Part shown: in pieces, positions 46,406 to 55,476 of the stretch
Position numbering within the stretch: the first letter of the stretch is position 1
Layout: every line of letters starts with the position of its first letter
From: Roseateles sp. SL47
GTDB taxonomy: Bacteria > Pseudomonadota > Gammaproteobacteria > Burkholderiales > Burkholderiaceae_C
Assembly (NCBI RefSeq): GCF_026625885.1
Contig: NZ_CP113068.1
Span: 682,001 to 746,000, forward strand
Reading direction: 5' to 3'
DNA length: 64,000 nt
The notes under the pieces: model-generated
Databases searched by the model: none
What the model was told of the DNA's origin: nothing
What the model saw: the letters and a program-made list of their open reading frames with translations, nothing else
Translations under genes and position numbers: made by a program

Positions 46406-46975
46406 ATGAGCCACGGTTTTGAACTCAAGCCGGCAGTGGCCGGCATCGACCCCCACACACCCGCCGTGCTGATGCCGGTGGCCCGCCTGCTGCACTGGGT
46501 CAATCACGCGATGGTGGTGCTGGGCATGCTGGCCTTGCTGATCGCCTCCTGCGTCCTGACCTACAGCGTGGTCTCGCGCTACGTCATGAAGGCCTCCACC
46601 GACTGGCAGGACGAGGCTGCGGTGTTCTGCCTGGTCGGTGCCACCTTCATGTGCGGCGCCTTCGTGCAGCAGTTACGGGGCCACGTGGGCATCGAGGCGG
46701 TCGCCAGCCTGATGCCGCGCGCCGTGAACCAGCTGCGCCTGATGCTGGTCGACCTGCTGTGCACCGCCTTCTGCGGCTTCTTTGCATGGAAGTCCTGGAC
46801 GCTCTTCCACGAGGCCTGGGCCGAAGGGCAGACGACCTCCTCCTCCTGGGCGCCGCCGCTGTGGATTCCCTACGGCCTGATGGCCGCTGGCATGACACTG
46901 CTCACGCTGCAGCTGCTCGTGCAGCTGACCGCCCGACTGAACGGGCTCTTCAAACCGCAAGGAGGCGCACGATGA
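46406..46975 (+). CDS. TRAP transporter small permease (DctQ family)
   Basis: A 189-residue inner-membrane protein with four hydrophobic helices and the DctQ pattern: TYSVVSRYVMKASTDWQDEAAVFCLVGATFMCGAFVQQLRGHVGIEAV. It forms the membrane unit with the large permease. Its stop overlaps the next start (ATGA), with an AAGGAGG site inside its last codons serving the large permease gene. Confidence 0.9.
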   Translation: MSHGFELKPAVAGIDPHTPAVLMPVARLLHWVNHAMVVLGMLALLIASCVLTYSVVSRYVMKASTDWQDEAAVFCLVGATFMCGAFVQQLRGHVGIEAVASLMPRAVNQLRLMLVDLLCTAFCGFFAWKSWTLFHEAWAEGQTTSSSWAPPLWIPYGLMAAGMTLLTLQLLVQLTARLNGLFKPQGGAR

Positions 46976-48333
46976 GCATGCTCGTCCTCGGAACGCTGTT
47001 CGGCATCGTCACGTTGTTGTTCATGTTCTCCGGCGCGCCGATCGCCTTCGCGCTCGGCAGCGTCGCCACCCTCTTCATGGCCTTCTTCATGCCTGCCTCC
47101 GCGCTGGACACGGTCACGCAGAACGTCTATGAGGAAATGGCCAGTATCACGCTGCTGTCCATTCCCCTGTTCATCCTGAAGGGGGCGGCCATTGGCAAGT
47201 CGCGTGCCGGCCAGGACCTGTACGCCGCCATGCATGTGTGGATGGGCCGCATCCCCGGTGGCCTGGGCATTGCCAACGTGTTCGCCTGCGCCCTCTTCGC
47301 GGCCATGGCCGGCTCCAGCCCGGCCACCTGCTCGGCCATCGGCAGCGCCGGTATCCCGGAGATGCGCAAGCGCGGCTACTCGCCGGGATTTGCGGCCGGC
47401 ATCATCGCTGCGGGCGGCACCCTGGGCATCCTGCTGCCGCCGTCCATCACGATGATCCTGTACGCAGTGGCGGCTGAGCAGTCGCTCGGGCGGTTGTTCC
47501 TCGCGGGCATCATGCCCGGCGTGCTGCTGGTGGTGCTGTTTGCGGTGTACGCCGCGCTGCGTTACCGCAAGGAGCATGCGCTGGCTGAAGCGGAATACCA
47601 GCGCAGCGGGGCAGCCTCCGCGCTGCTCGCCCAGGAGACCTTCACCAGCCGCCAGAAGTTCGAGATGCTGCCGCGCGTGGTGCCTTTTGTGCTGCTGCTG
47701 ATCGGCGTGATGGTGGCGCTGTATGGCGGCTTCGCCACGCCCTCCGAGACGGCGGGCCTGGGCGCCCTGCTGGCGCTGCTGCTGATCGCCACCATCTACG
47801 GCGTCTGGCGGCCCCGCGACGTGGCGCCCATCCTCACCTCCACGCTGAAGGAGTCGACGATGCTGATGTTCATCATCGGCATGTCGCTGCTGTTCTCCTA
47901 CGTGATGAGTTATCTGCACATCAGCCAGGCGGCCGCCGAGTGGATCGTGGGCATGCATCTGTCCAAGTGGGTGCTGCTGGCTGCGGTGCTGTTGATGGTC
48001 ATCCTGCTCGGCTTCTTCCTGCCGCCGGTCAGCATCATCCTGATGACCGCGCCCATCATCCTGCCGCCGCTCAAGGCTGCGGGGTTCGATCTGATCTGGT
48101 TCGGCATCCTGATGACGATCGTGATGGAGACAGGCCTCATCCACCCGCCGGTCGGCCTGAACATCTTCGTCATCAAGAACATCGCGCCCGACATCGAGTT
48201 GCGCGACATCATCTGGGGCGTGCTACCGTTCGTCGTGCTGATGCTGCTTGCAGTGCTCTTGATCTGCATCTTCCCTGGCATCGCCACCGGCCTGCCGAAC
48301 GCCGTCATGGGTGCGCTGGCAGCCGCGCATTGA
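46972..48333 (+). CDS. TRAP transporter large permease (DctM family)
   Basis: A 453-residue protein with about 12 helices and DctM signatures: SGAPIAFALGSVATLFMAF, ANVFACALFAAMAGSSPATCSAIGSAGIPEMRKRGYSPGFAAGIIAAGGTLGILLPPSI, and GLIHPPVGLNIFVIKNIAPD near the C-terminus. It is the ion-coupled transport subunit and completes the probable malonate importer. The start at 46972 follows AAGGAGG. The mdcA gene begins 10 bases after its stop. Confidence 0.95.
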   Translation: MSMLVLGTLFGIVTLLFMFSGAPIAFALGSVATLFMAFFMPASALDTVTQNVYEEMASITLLSIPLFILKGAAIGKSRAGQDLYAAMHVWMGRIPGGLGIANVFACALFAAMAGSSPATCSAIGSAGIPEMRKRGYSPGFAAGIIAAGGTLGILLPPSITMILYAVAAEQSLGRLFLAGIMPGVLLVVLFAVYAALRYRKEHALAEAEYQRSGAASALLAQETFTSRQKFEMLPRVVPFVLLLIGVMVALYGGFATPSETAGLGALLALLLIATIYGVWRPRDVAPILTSTLKESTMLMFIIGMSLLFSYVMSYLHISQAAAEWIVGMHLSKWVLLAAVLLMVILLGFFLPPVSIILMTAPIILPPLKAAGFDLIWFGILMTIVMETGLIHPPVGLNIFVIKNIAPDIELRDIIWGVLPFVVLMLLAVLLICIFPGIATGLPNAVMGALAAAH

Positions 48334-48343
48334 GGAGCCGCCA

Positions 48344-50014
48344 ATGAACGCCCCCGCCTGGAACCTGCGCGACCGCGAACGGCGCGAGCGCCTCGCCCGC
48401 GCCGCCACCGCGCTCGGCGCCCGCCTGCGCGGCCGACATGTGGCCACCGACGCCGCCGTCGCCCTGCTCGAAGCGGTACTGCAACCCGGCGACCGCGTCT
48501 GCCTCGAGGGCAACAACCAGAAGCAGGCCGACTTCCTTGCCGACACGCTGACGCAGCTGGACGTGCAGCGCGTACACGACCTGCACATGGTGCAATCAGT
48601 GCTGGCGCTGCCGGCCCACCTGGACGTGTTCGAGAGCGGCATCGCCCGGCGGCTGGACTTCTCCTTCTCCGGCCCGCAGGGCGCCCGGCTGGCGCGGCTG
48701 GTCAGCAGTGGCGGCATCGAGATCGGCGCCATCCACACCTACCTGGAGCTGTTCGCCCGCTACTTCGTTGACCTCACGCCCAAGGTCGCACTCGTGGCCG
48801 CCCAGGCGGCTGACCGCCACGGCAACCTCTACACCGGGCCCAACACCGAAGACACACCCGCCATCGTCGAGGCCACGGCCTTCTCGGGCGGCATCGTCAT
48901 CGCCCAGGTGAACGAGGTGTTAGACACCCTGCCCCGCATCGACATCCCCGCCGACTGGGTGGACTTCGTCGTGCCGGCGCCGCGCCCCAACCTGATCGAG
49001 CCTCTCTTCACCCGCGACCCGGCGCAGATCAGCGAGATCCAGGTGCTGATGGCCATGATGGCCATCAAGGGCATCTACGCCGAGTACGGCGTGCAGCGCC
49101 TGAACCACGGCATCGGTTTCGACACGGCCGCCATTGAGCTGCTGCTGCCCACCTACGGCGAGTCGCTCGGCCTGAAGGGCCGCATCTGCCAGCACTGGGC
49201 GCTGAACCCGCATCCTGCGCTCATCCCGGCCATCGAGGCGGGTTGGGTGCAGTCCGTGCATTCCTTCGGTTCGGAGCTTGGCATGGAGGACTACATCCGT
49301 GCCCGCTCCGACGTGTTCTTCACCGGCGCCGACGGCAGCCTGCGCAGCAACCGCGCCTTCTGCCAGGCCGCAGGCCACTACGCCTGCGACCTGTTCATCG
49401 GATCCACGCTGCAGATGGACCTGCAGGGCAACAGCTCCACCGCCACACTGGGCCGCATCACCGGCTTCGGCGGTGCGCCCAACATGGGCGCCGACGCCCG
49501 CGGCCGCCGCCACGCCAGCCCCGCCTGGCTCAAGGCGGGCGGCGAGGCTCGCGCAGGCCGGGGGGGTGCGGCTGGCACGCCCCGCGGCCAAAAGCTTGTT
49601 GTGCAGATGGTCGAAACCTTCCGTGAGCACATGCAGCCTGCCTTCGTTGAACGACTGGATGCGTGGACGCTGCAGGAGCAGGCCGGCATGGCGCTGCCGC
49701 CGATCATGATCTACGGCGAGGACGTGAGCCACGTGCTCACCGAGGAAGGCATTGCCAATCTGCTGCTGTGCCGCACCGACGAAGAGCGGGAGCAGGCCAT
49801 TCGCGGCGTGTCGGGCTACACGGCCGTGGGCCTGGCGCGGGACGCCCGCATGGTGGAGAACCTGCGTGACCGCGGCGTCATCCGCCGCCCGGCCGACCTC
49901 GGCATCGACCCGCGCGATGCGAACCGCAATCTGCTCGCCGCCCGCAGCATGCGCGACCTCGTGCGTGCCTCCGGCGGCCTGTACGCGCCCCCGAAGCGCT
50001 TTCGCAACTGGTGA
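48344..50014 (+). CDS. mdcA: Malonate decarboxylase subunit alpha
   Basis: A 556-residue subunit that transfers the ACP thiol from acetyl- to malonyl-carrier: acetyl-S-ACP:malonate ACP transferase. Recognisable stretches are LEGNNQKQADFLADTLTQL, PKVALVAAQAADRHGNLYTGPNTEDTPAIVEATAF, GRITGFGGAPNMGADARGRRHASPAWL and EDVSHVLTEEGIANLLLC. It has the expected family length. GAGGAG precedes the ATG. It heads the mdcACDEGBH series, all on the plus strand with minimal gaps. Confidence 0.96.
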   Translation: MNAPAWNLRDRERRERLARAATALGARLRGRHVATDAAVALLEAVLQPGDRVCLEGNNQKQADFLADTLTQLDVQRVHDLHMVQSVLALPAHLDVFESGIARRLDFSFSGPQGARLARLVSSGGIEIGAIHTYLELFARYFVDLTPKVALVAAQAADRHGNLYTGPNTEDTPAIVEATAFSGGIVIAQVNEVLDTLPRIDIPADWVDFVVPAPRPNLIEPLFTRDPAQISEIQVLMAMMAIKGIYAEYGVQRLNHGIGFDTAAIELLLPTYGESLGLKGRICQHWALNPHPALIPAIEAGWVQSVHSFGSELGMEDYIRARSDVFFTGADGSLRSNRAFCQAAGHYACDLFIGSTLQMDLQGNSSTATLGRITGFGGAPNMGADARGRRHASPAWLKAGGEARAGRGGAAGTPRGQKLVVQMVETFREHMQPAFVERLDAWTLQEQAGMALPPIMIYGEDVSHVLTEEGIANLLLCRTDEEREQAIRGVSGYTAVGLARDARMVENLRDRGVIRRPADLGIDPRDANRNLLAARSMRDLVRASGGLYAPPKRFRNW

Positions 50015-50025
50015 GGACCCGCGCC

Positions 50026-50340
50026 ATGCAACCCGGTCTCGAAACCCTGGACTACACCTTCCCCGGCACTCGCCCGGCCGGCAGCTTTGTGCCCGTGCTG
50101 GTGGGCGTGGTCGGATCCGGCAACCTGGAGGTGCTGCTGGAACCTGTGGCCGGCAACGACTGCCGCATTCACGTCGAGACCTCGGCGCGCGGCTTCGGCG
50201 CGATCTGGGCCGCGGTCGTGCGCGACTTCCACGCCCGCCATGCGCTGGCCGGTGTGCAGGTGTCCATCCACGACATGGGCGCCACGCCCGCAGTCGTCAG
50301 CCTGCGGCTTGATCAGGCCGTAGAGGAGCTCCAGCCATGA
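50026..50340 (+). CDS. mdcC: Malonate decarboxylase acyl carrier protein (delta subunit)
   Basis: A 104-residue carrier protein. Ser31 in VVGSGNLEVLLEP is the expected attachment site of 2'-(5''-phosphoribosyl)-3'-dephospho-CoA. The remainder (IHVETSARGFGAIWAAVVRDFH) fits the family. The ATG at 50026 lies 11 bases after mdcA; a GTG at 50011 overlapping the mdcA stop is an alternative. The stop overlaps the mdcD start. Confidence 0.93.
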   Translation: MQPGLETLDYTFPGTRPAGSFVPVLVGVVGSGNLEVLLEPVAGNDCRIHVETSARGFGAIWAAVVRDFHARHALAGVQVSIHDMGATPAVVSLRLDQAVEELQP

Positions 50341-51197
50341 TCTCTTTTGCCGAATGCAGTGCGCGCGAGCGCCTGGCCCTGCTGCTGGACGCGCACAGCT
50401 TCCACGAGTGGTTGCCCCCGGCACTCAAGCTCACCAGCCCGCACCTGGCCCAGTTGGGCGTGCCGTCCTCGTTCGACGACGGCGTGGCCATCGGGCGCGC
50501 CACGCTGGCGGGCCGGCCGGTTTTCGTGGCCGCGCAGGAAGGGCAGTTCATGGGCGGCGGCGTGGGCGAGGTCCACGGCGCCAAACTCGTCGGGCTGCTG
50601 CAGCGCGCGCTGCGCGACCGGCCCGATGCGGTGTTGATGCTGGCCGAGTCCGGTGGCGTGCGGCTGCACGAGGCCAATGCCGGGCTGATTGCCGTGTCGG
50701 AGGTGATGCGCGCGCTGCTAGACGTGCGCGCAGCAGGCATCCCGGTCGTGGTGCTCATCGGCGGCACGGGCGGCTGCTTCGGCGGCATGGGCATCGTGGC
50801 GCGCTGTGCGGACCACATCGTCATGAGCGACATCGGCCGGCTGGCCATGTCGGGCCCCGAGGTCATTGAGGCCTCGCATGGCGTGGAGGAGTTCGACAGC
50901 CGCGACCGCGCGCTGGTGTGGCGCACCACCGGCGGCAAGCACCGCTGGCTCACTGGCGATTGCGACGTGCTGGTGGAGGACGATGTGGCTGCCTTCCGCG
51001 ATGCTGCCATCGCGGCACTTGACCTCAGCCGGCCTGTGACGCTGGAACGGCTGGAGGCCGAACACGCCCTGCTCGCCGCACGGCTGGGCTTTGACGGCGC
51101 CGAGGCGCTGGACCTCTGGGCCTCCCTCGGCCTGCCCGGCGCCGCCCGCATCCCCGACCTTGACGTGGCGGACGTGACCGCCCTGGGAGCCCGCTGA
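50337..51197 (+). CDS. mdcD: Malonate decarboxylase subunit beta
   Basis: A 286-residue carboxyltransferase-fold subunit that decarboxylates malonyl-S-ACP together with MdcE. Motifs include FVAAQEGQFMGGGVGEVHGAKLVGLLQRA, GGTGGCFGGMGIVARCADHIVMSDIGRLAMSGPEVIE and the later RALVWRTTGGKHRWLTGD. It overlaps mdcC by four bases and mdcE by one base (TGATG). Confidence 0.96.
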   Translation: MISFAECSARERLALLLDAHSFHEWLPPALKLTSPHLAQLGVPSSFDDGVAIGRATLAGRPVFVAAQEGQFMGGGVGEVHGAKLVGLLQRALRDRPDAVLMLAESGGVRLHEANAGLIAVSEVMRALLDVRAAGIPVVVLIGGTGGCFGGMGIVARCADHIVMSDIGRLAMSGPEVIEASHGVEEFDSRDRALVWRTTGGKHRWLTGDCDVLVEDDVAAFRDAAIAALDLSRPVTLERLEAEHALLAARLGFDGAEALDLWASLGLPGAARIPDLDVADVTALGAR

Positions 51198-51898
51198 TGG
51201 ACTGGCAGAACCTGGCCACTCAGCTCTTCGGTGCTGACCATGGCATTCGCCGCGACGGCGACTTCCTGCACGGCGACGTGACGTTCGACGGCGAACCGAT
51301 CACCGTCCTCGGCACGACCGAGCATGCCCCCATCGGCGTGCAGCTAGCGCTGGCGCAGGCTCGCGTGGTGCTGGACACCCTCGCGCGCCACCCCGGCCGA
51401 TCCATCCTGCTGCTGATCGACACCCAAGGCCAGCAGCTGCGCCGCCGTGACGAGCTGCTCGGCATCAACCGCGCGATGGCTCATCTGGGCATGTGCCTGG
51501 ACCTGGCTCGCCGTCGCGGACACCGCGTCCTTGGTCTTGTGTACGACCAGGCGCTCTCAGGCGGCTTCATCACGTCGGGCCTCATCGCGGATGCGTGCGA
51601 CGCCTTGCCGGAGGCCGAGATCCGCGTCATGCGGTTACCGGCGATGGCGCGTGTCACGAAGCTGCCGGAGTCACTGCTGGCCGAGCTATCCGAGGCCAAC
51701 CCGGTGTTCGCACCAGGTGTGGGCAACTATGTCGCGATGGGCGGCGTGCGCCGCTTGTGGGAAGGCGACTTCCAGGCAGCCTTGCGCGAGGCGCTCGCCC
51801 ATGCCCCGACAGTGGACCAGCGCGCCGCCGACGGTGCGGCGCGTGGCGGCCGGCGTCACGCCGCTGCGGTGATCGAGCTTGTCCTGCAGGCGGGCTGA
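51197..51898 (+). CDS. mdcE: Malonate decarboxylase subunit gamma
   Basis: A 233-residue crotonase-fold partner of MdcD. Typical segments are DTQGQQLRRRDELLGINRAMAHLGMCLDLARRRGHRVLGLVYDQALSGGFI and AMARVTKLPESLLAELSEANPVFAPGVGNYVAMGGV. Its ATG shares the last base of the mdcD stop, so the two subunits are translationally coupled and likely made in equal amounts. Confidence 0.95.
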   Translation: MDWQNLATQLFGADHGIRRDGDFLHGDVTFDGEPITVLGTTEHAPIGVQLALAQARVVLDTLARHPGRSILLLIDTQGQQLRRRDELLGINRAMAHLGMCLDLARRRGHRVLGLVYDQALSGGFITSGLIADACDALPEAEIRVMRLPAMARVTKLPESLLAELSEANPVFAPGVGNYVAMGGVRRLWEGDFQAALREALAHAPTVDQRAADGAARGGRRHAAAVIELVLQAG

Positions 51899-51901
51899 AT
51901 A

Positions 51902-52570
51902 ATGGTTCCGCTGCACCGACACCAGATCGCGTGGCTGTCCGACGACGGCTGGCGACGGGTGCTGGGACGATGCTGGGAGGGTGATGCCCAGGAGTGCGTG
52001 GAGCACTGGGCCAAGCGCAGGCTGCCCTTGGTCGTGACGCGACAGCCCGAGTATCTGAGTGAGGGCTGCCTGGCTTTGGGCCTGAGCGCGCCGGCTCGCT
52101 GGTCGCGGCGACGACTCATGCTGCAGGTGCCGAGGTCGGAAGTCGCCTACTTCGACGAATTCCCGTTGCTGGATCGGATCGCTCCGCAACTCCCCGGAAC
52201 GGCGCGTGCCAGCGCCATCGCCCTGGCGGAGGCCTTGGCGCGTGAGGGCATCACCACCCGCGCCTACGGCAGCTTCGGCTGGCAGGCGATGACTGGGCTG
52301 GCTTACGCACGCGCCGGATCGGATCTGGATCTGTGGATGAACGTGAGCGGGACGGCCGAGGCCGACGCGGCAGTCACCTGTCTGGCGGGGTGGAGCGGCT
52401 CTGTAAGGCTCGACGGAGAGCTTGTCTTTCCCGGTGAAGGCGCTGTCGCCTGGCGCGAATGGCAGGCGTGGCGTGAAGGGCGCACCCGTGGCTTGCTCGT
52501 CAAGCGCCTGCATGGGGTCGCCACCGTGCAGACCATGAATGCCTTTGACCGTCAGCCGGAGGACGCATGA
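51902..52570 (+). CDS. mdcG: Malonate decarboxylase holo-ACP synthase (phosphoribosyl-dephospho-CoA transferase)
   Basis: A 222-residue nucleotidyltransferase-like enzyme that attaches the prosthetic group to MdcC. N-terminal HRHQIAWLSDDGWRRVL and LVVTRQPEYLSEGCLALGLSAP are family hallmarks, and the nucleotidyltransferase motif is YGSFGWQAMTGLAYARAGSDLDLWM, with acidic pair DLD. It starts three bases after mdcE and overlaps mdcB by four bases. Confidence 0.94.
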   Translation: MVPLHRHQIAWLSDDGWRRVLGRCWEGDAQECVEHWAKRRLPLVVTRQPEYLSEGCLALGLSAPARWSRRRLMLQVPRSEVAYFDEFPLLDRIAPQLPGTARASAIALAEALAREGITTRAYGSFGWQAMTGLAYARAGSDLDLWMNVSGTAEADAAVTCLAGWSGSVRLDGELVFPGEGAVAWREWQAWREGRTRGLLVKRLHGVATVQTMNAFDRQPEDA

Positions 52571-53403
52571 AGGCGCAGGCAGCCCTTGCTCCCGAAGCAC
52601 TGACAGCGCAAGACATCGGACGCGCTGCCGTGCTGTCGCTCTATGAAGAGCTGGCGCTGTCGCCCAAGCCGGGGCTGGTCACGCTGACCTGTCGCGGCAG
52701 CCACGACGATATGGATGCGAAGACGTTCATGCGCAGCATTCTTGCGCTGCGCAGCTATTTCGTGAGCATCGCGGCGCTGGGTGCCGTTGGCGCCCCCTTC
52801 GATGCGCTGGAGCGCTGCGGCATCGCCGCCGAGGCCCGCATGCTCGTCGCGACCGGCGGCGTCAACACGCACCGCGGCGCCATCTTCATGCTCGGCTTGC
52901 TATGCGCGGCAGCGGGTGCCGTCGGGCGACGTGTGTCGCCTGCGGAGTTGCGTGCCACGCTCCGCATGCGTTGGGGTGACGCCCTATCCAAGCGGGCAGA
53001 GCGGCCTTCCTTGCTGCCGGGCGGCATGGCCGCGCAACGGTACCAGTTGCGCAGCGCCTCTGCCGAGGCGGCGCTCGGCTTTCCAACGCTGTTCGAGACT
53101 GCTGCGCCTTCGTTGCGCGACGGGCTGGCTCGTGGGCTCAGCCGTACACAGGCTCAATTGAACACGCTATTCACCACCATGGCGGTTCTGGATGACAGCA
53201 ACCTGGCGCATCGCGGCGGTCTGGCGGGATTGCGTCATGCGCAGGAAGCGGCGCGCGAATTTCTCGCAGCAGGCGGTGCAGGACGCCCTGATGGGCCAGC
53301 AGCAGCCGCTGCGATTGGCGGGGAGTTCATGCGCCGACGTCTCTCGCCGGGCGGGTCTGCCGACACACTGGCGGCCGCCTGCTGGCTACAGCGCATGGGT
53401 TGA
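52567..53403 (+). CDS. mdcB: Triphosphoribosyl-dephospho-CoA synthase
   Basis: A 278-residue CitG-family enzyme making the prosthetic-group precursor from ATP and dephospho-CoA. Motifs: EELALSPKPGLVTLTCRGSHDDMDAKTFMRSI, TGGVNTHRGAIFMLGLLCAAAG and DDSNLAHRGGLAGLR. It overlaps mdcG (ATGA) and abuts mdcH directly. Confidence 0.95.
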   Translation: MKAQAALAPEALTAQDIGRAAVLSLYEELALSPKPGLVTLTCRGSHDDMDAKTFMRSILALRSYFVSIAALGAVGAPFDALERCGIAAEARMLVATGGVNTHRGAIFMLGLLCAAAGAVGRRVSPAELRATLRMRWGDALSKRAERPSLLPGGMAAQRYQLRSASAEAALGFPTLFETAAPSLRDGLARGLSRTQAQLNTLFTTMAVLDDSNLAHRGGLAGLRHAQEAAREFLAAGGAGRPDGPAAAAAIGGEFMRRRLSPGGSADTLAAACWLQRMG

Positions 53404-54315
53404 ATGAGCCTCGGCCTTCTCTTTCCCGGCCAGGGCGCACAACACGCCCAGATGCTGTCGTGGCTGGAGGACACAACAGCGGCGGCACCCGCGCTGGCGT
53501 CACTGTTGAAGCAAATAGGCCCTGACTGGCGAGCGCGTGCCGCTGATCCGCAATGGCTTCATGCCAATTCGATTGCGCAGCCGCTGTTGACGGGTGTGAG
53601 TCTGGCCGCGTGGCAGGCGGTGGCTGGACATTTGCCAACACCGGTCGCGATAGCAGGCTATAGCGTCGGTGAAATCGCAGCGTTCTCGGCGGCTGGGGTG
53701 TACGACCTGGACACCGCGCTGGACCTGGCGGCTCGGCGCGCCGAAGCCATGAATGCCGCTGCGCAGGGCCATCATGGCGGACTACTGTCGGTGCAGGGAC
53801 CTTCTGCGGAAACACTCGCGGCCGCTGACGCCGAGCTGAAGCTGGCCATCCGTATCAGCACGGAACACGTGATCGTCGGTGGTCCGACTTCCGAGCTGCA
53901 CAGCGCTGCCGCGCGCTGGACAGCCGCTGGCTTGCGCTGCAAACAGTTGCCGATTGCAGTGGCTTCGCATACGCCATGGATGACGGATGCAGCGCACGCT
54001 TTCGCCGGACACCTCGCCACGCTGGCGCTCAAGCCACCGACGGTTGCGCTGATCAGCAACCTCACCGGCATGCCCAGCAGGCAACTGCCGGTGCTGACAT
54101 CCGCCCTCTCAGGCCAGATCGCCGCCACGGTCCGCTGGGACGATTGTCTCGACAGCCTCGCCGAGCGAGGCGTGCGCTGCGTGCTTGAAGTGGGTGCAGG
54201 GAGCACGTTGACCACGATGTGGCGTGATCGCTACCCCGATATTCCCGCACGGTCGGCGGACGAATTTCGTAGCGCCACCGGGCTTGTGGACTGGGTGTTG
54301 CAGCGCCTGGCATAA
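53404..54315 (+). CDS. mdcH: Malonate decarboxylase malonyl-CoA:ACP transferase (epsilon subunit)
   Basis: A 303-residue acyltransferase of the FabD family that loads malonyl onto MdcC. LLFPGQGAQHAQMLSWL opens the chain, the active Ser87 is in GYSVGEIAAFSAAGV, the conserved Arg in ARRAEAMNAAA, and the His in VASHTPWMTDAA. It is the last gene of the operon; LysR-remnant sequence begins just after its stop. Confidence 0.95.
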   Translation: MSLGLLFPGQGAQHAQMLSWLEDTTAAAPALASLLKQIGPDWRARAADPQWLHANSIAQPLLTGVSLAAWQAVAGHLPTPVAIAGYSVGEIAAFSAAGVYDLDTALDLAARRAEAMNAAAQGHHGGLLSVQGPSAETLAAADAELKLAIRISTEHVIVGGPTSELHSAAARWTAAGLRCKQLPIAVASHTPWMTDAAHAFAGHLATLALKPPTVALISNLTGMPSRQLPVLTSALSGQIAATVRWDDCLDSLAERGVRCVLEVGAGSTLTTMWRDRYPDIPARSADEFRSATGLVDWVLQRLA

Positions 54316-54327
54316 AGGGCAGCTCGC

Positions 54328-54490
54328 GTCGTTCGATTGAGCAAGCGCGCCCAGCCTGCGCTTCAGCCCAGCAATCTGCTTGCTCACGGCACTCTGCGTC
54401 GCTTGGGTCTCGCGGGCGACCGCCAAGAAGCTGCAGCTTTCGACCACCCGCACGAAGGCCTGCATCGCGGCCAGATCGGTCGATCTTCGC
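54328..54490 (-). pseudogene. LysR-family regulator remnant (HTH part only)
   Basis: On the minus strand the sequence encodes a LysR N-terminal HTH: DLAAMQAFVRVVESCSFLAVARETQATQSAVSKQIAGLKRRLGA. It then departs from the family (LAQSNDAS) where GARLLxRTTR would be expected. No effector-binding domain follows, because the mdcH gene ends there. Upstream of the HTH no good start codon or ribosome site is visible. I read it as the 5' stub of a regulator gene that once lay divergent from the peroxiredoxin gene and was cut at the mdc junction. Confidence 0.7.
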
Positions 54491-54501
54491 GGAGCGTTTC
54501 T

Positions 54502-55176
54502 ATGGAAAATCACAAGACATTGGCCGATCAACTGGCCGATTACAAGGCCGGTTTCAAGCAGCGCGTGGCGCCAGAACGCGTGGCGATGATGGAGGCCGCA
54601 ACCGCGGACCTGCGTGCCAGCGGTATCCAGGCCCGCGCGCTGCAGGTGGGGGCCCGCGTGCCAGACCTGACGCTGCCAGACGCCATGAACCACCCGGTCC
54701 GACTCTCCGATCTGTGGCGCCGCGGTCCTCTGGTGCTGATCTTCTACAGGGGCGGCTGGTGCCCGTACTGCAATCTGGAACTTCGTGCGTGGAACGAGCA
54801 TCTGCCATCGCTGAAGCACATGGGAGCACAACTCGTGGCAGTGTCCCCACAGACTCCCGACAATTCGTTGTCGACGTCACAGAAGAACGAACTGGCCTAC
54901 ACGGTTCTAAGCGATTCCGAGTTGCGAGCATCCGAGGCTTTTGGCGTGGCCTTCGAGTTGCCCCCACAGCTGATCGAGCTGTACAACCGCGTGGGCAACG
55001 ACCTGCCAGTGCTCAACGGCAATGGCCGCTGGGTGTTGCCGGTTCCCGCGACCTACGTCATCGACCGCGAAGGCCGCGTGATATTCGCTCATATCGAGGC
55101 GGACTATCGGGAACGCGCGGAACCCGTGCTGGTGCTCGATGCAGTGGCACTTGCGCACGACGCGAGCTTCAATTGA
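54502..55176 (+). CDS. Peroxiredoxin-like thiol-disulfide protein (AhpC/TSA family)
   Basis: A 224-residue cytoplasmic protein. The thioredoxin-like fold is indicated by VGARVPDLTLPDAMNHPVRLSDLWRRGPLVLIFYRGGWCPYCNLELRAW, in which WCPYC supplies a CxxC pair, and by LVAVSPQTPDNSLSTSQKNELAYTVLSD and the late ATYVIDREGRVIFAHIEADY. Such proteins reduce peroxides or disulfides. The ATG at 54502 follows GCGGAG. Its likely regulator survives only as the adjacent divergent LysR remnant. Confidence 0.88.
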   Translation: MENHKTLADQLADYKAGFKQRVAPERVAMMEAATADLRASGIQARALQVGARVPDLTLPDAMNHPVRLSDLWRRGPLVLIFYRGGWCPYCNLELRAWNEHLPSLKHMGAQLVAVSPQTPDNSLSTSQKNELAYTVLSDSELRASEAFGVAFELPPQLIELYNRVGNDLPVLNGNGRWVLPVPATYVIDREGRVIFAHIEADYRERAEPVLVLDAVALAHDASFN

Positions 55177-55476
55177 ACATGGTCGATGCACTGCCGACCT
55201 TGCTGAAAACGCGGGAGTGCCGGGATCAAGGCACTCTTGCGTATTGCGTCGATCGGCTCCGTGCTGCTTCGGTTCGATGAGCGTCTGCTCGCGACGAAGT
55301 CGGGGGCAGTACCGGGTCACCTGCGACATTGGGAGGCTGCATCGTGGTCGCGCCACCGAATGTCTCTTCATGGCCGACGGCCGCCGCTCCGGGTTGGAAG
55401 CTCGACCGTCTGCACCCGCTGCAAAGCGGCCCTCCATGGCGGGTGGCCGCTTCAGGCTGGAAGCGGGCAACGCGAA
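55177..55476. other. Gene-free stretch with inverted repeat
   Basis: No supported gene. Near 55427-55453 a perfect 7-base inverted repeat AGCGGCC/GGCCGCT flanks 13 bases and is followed by CTTCAGGCTG (55450-55459), a string repeated at three other boundaries in this cassette region. It may be a decayed attC, but no core GTTRRRY closes it. Confidence 0.35.
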
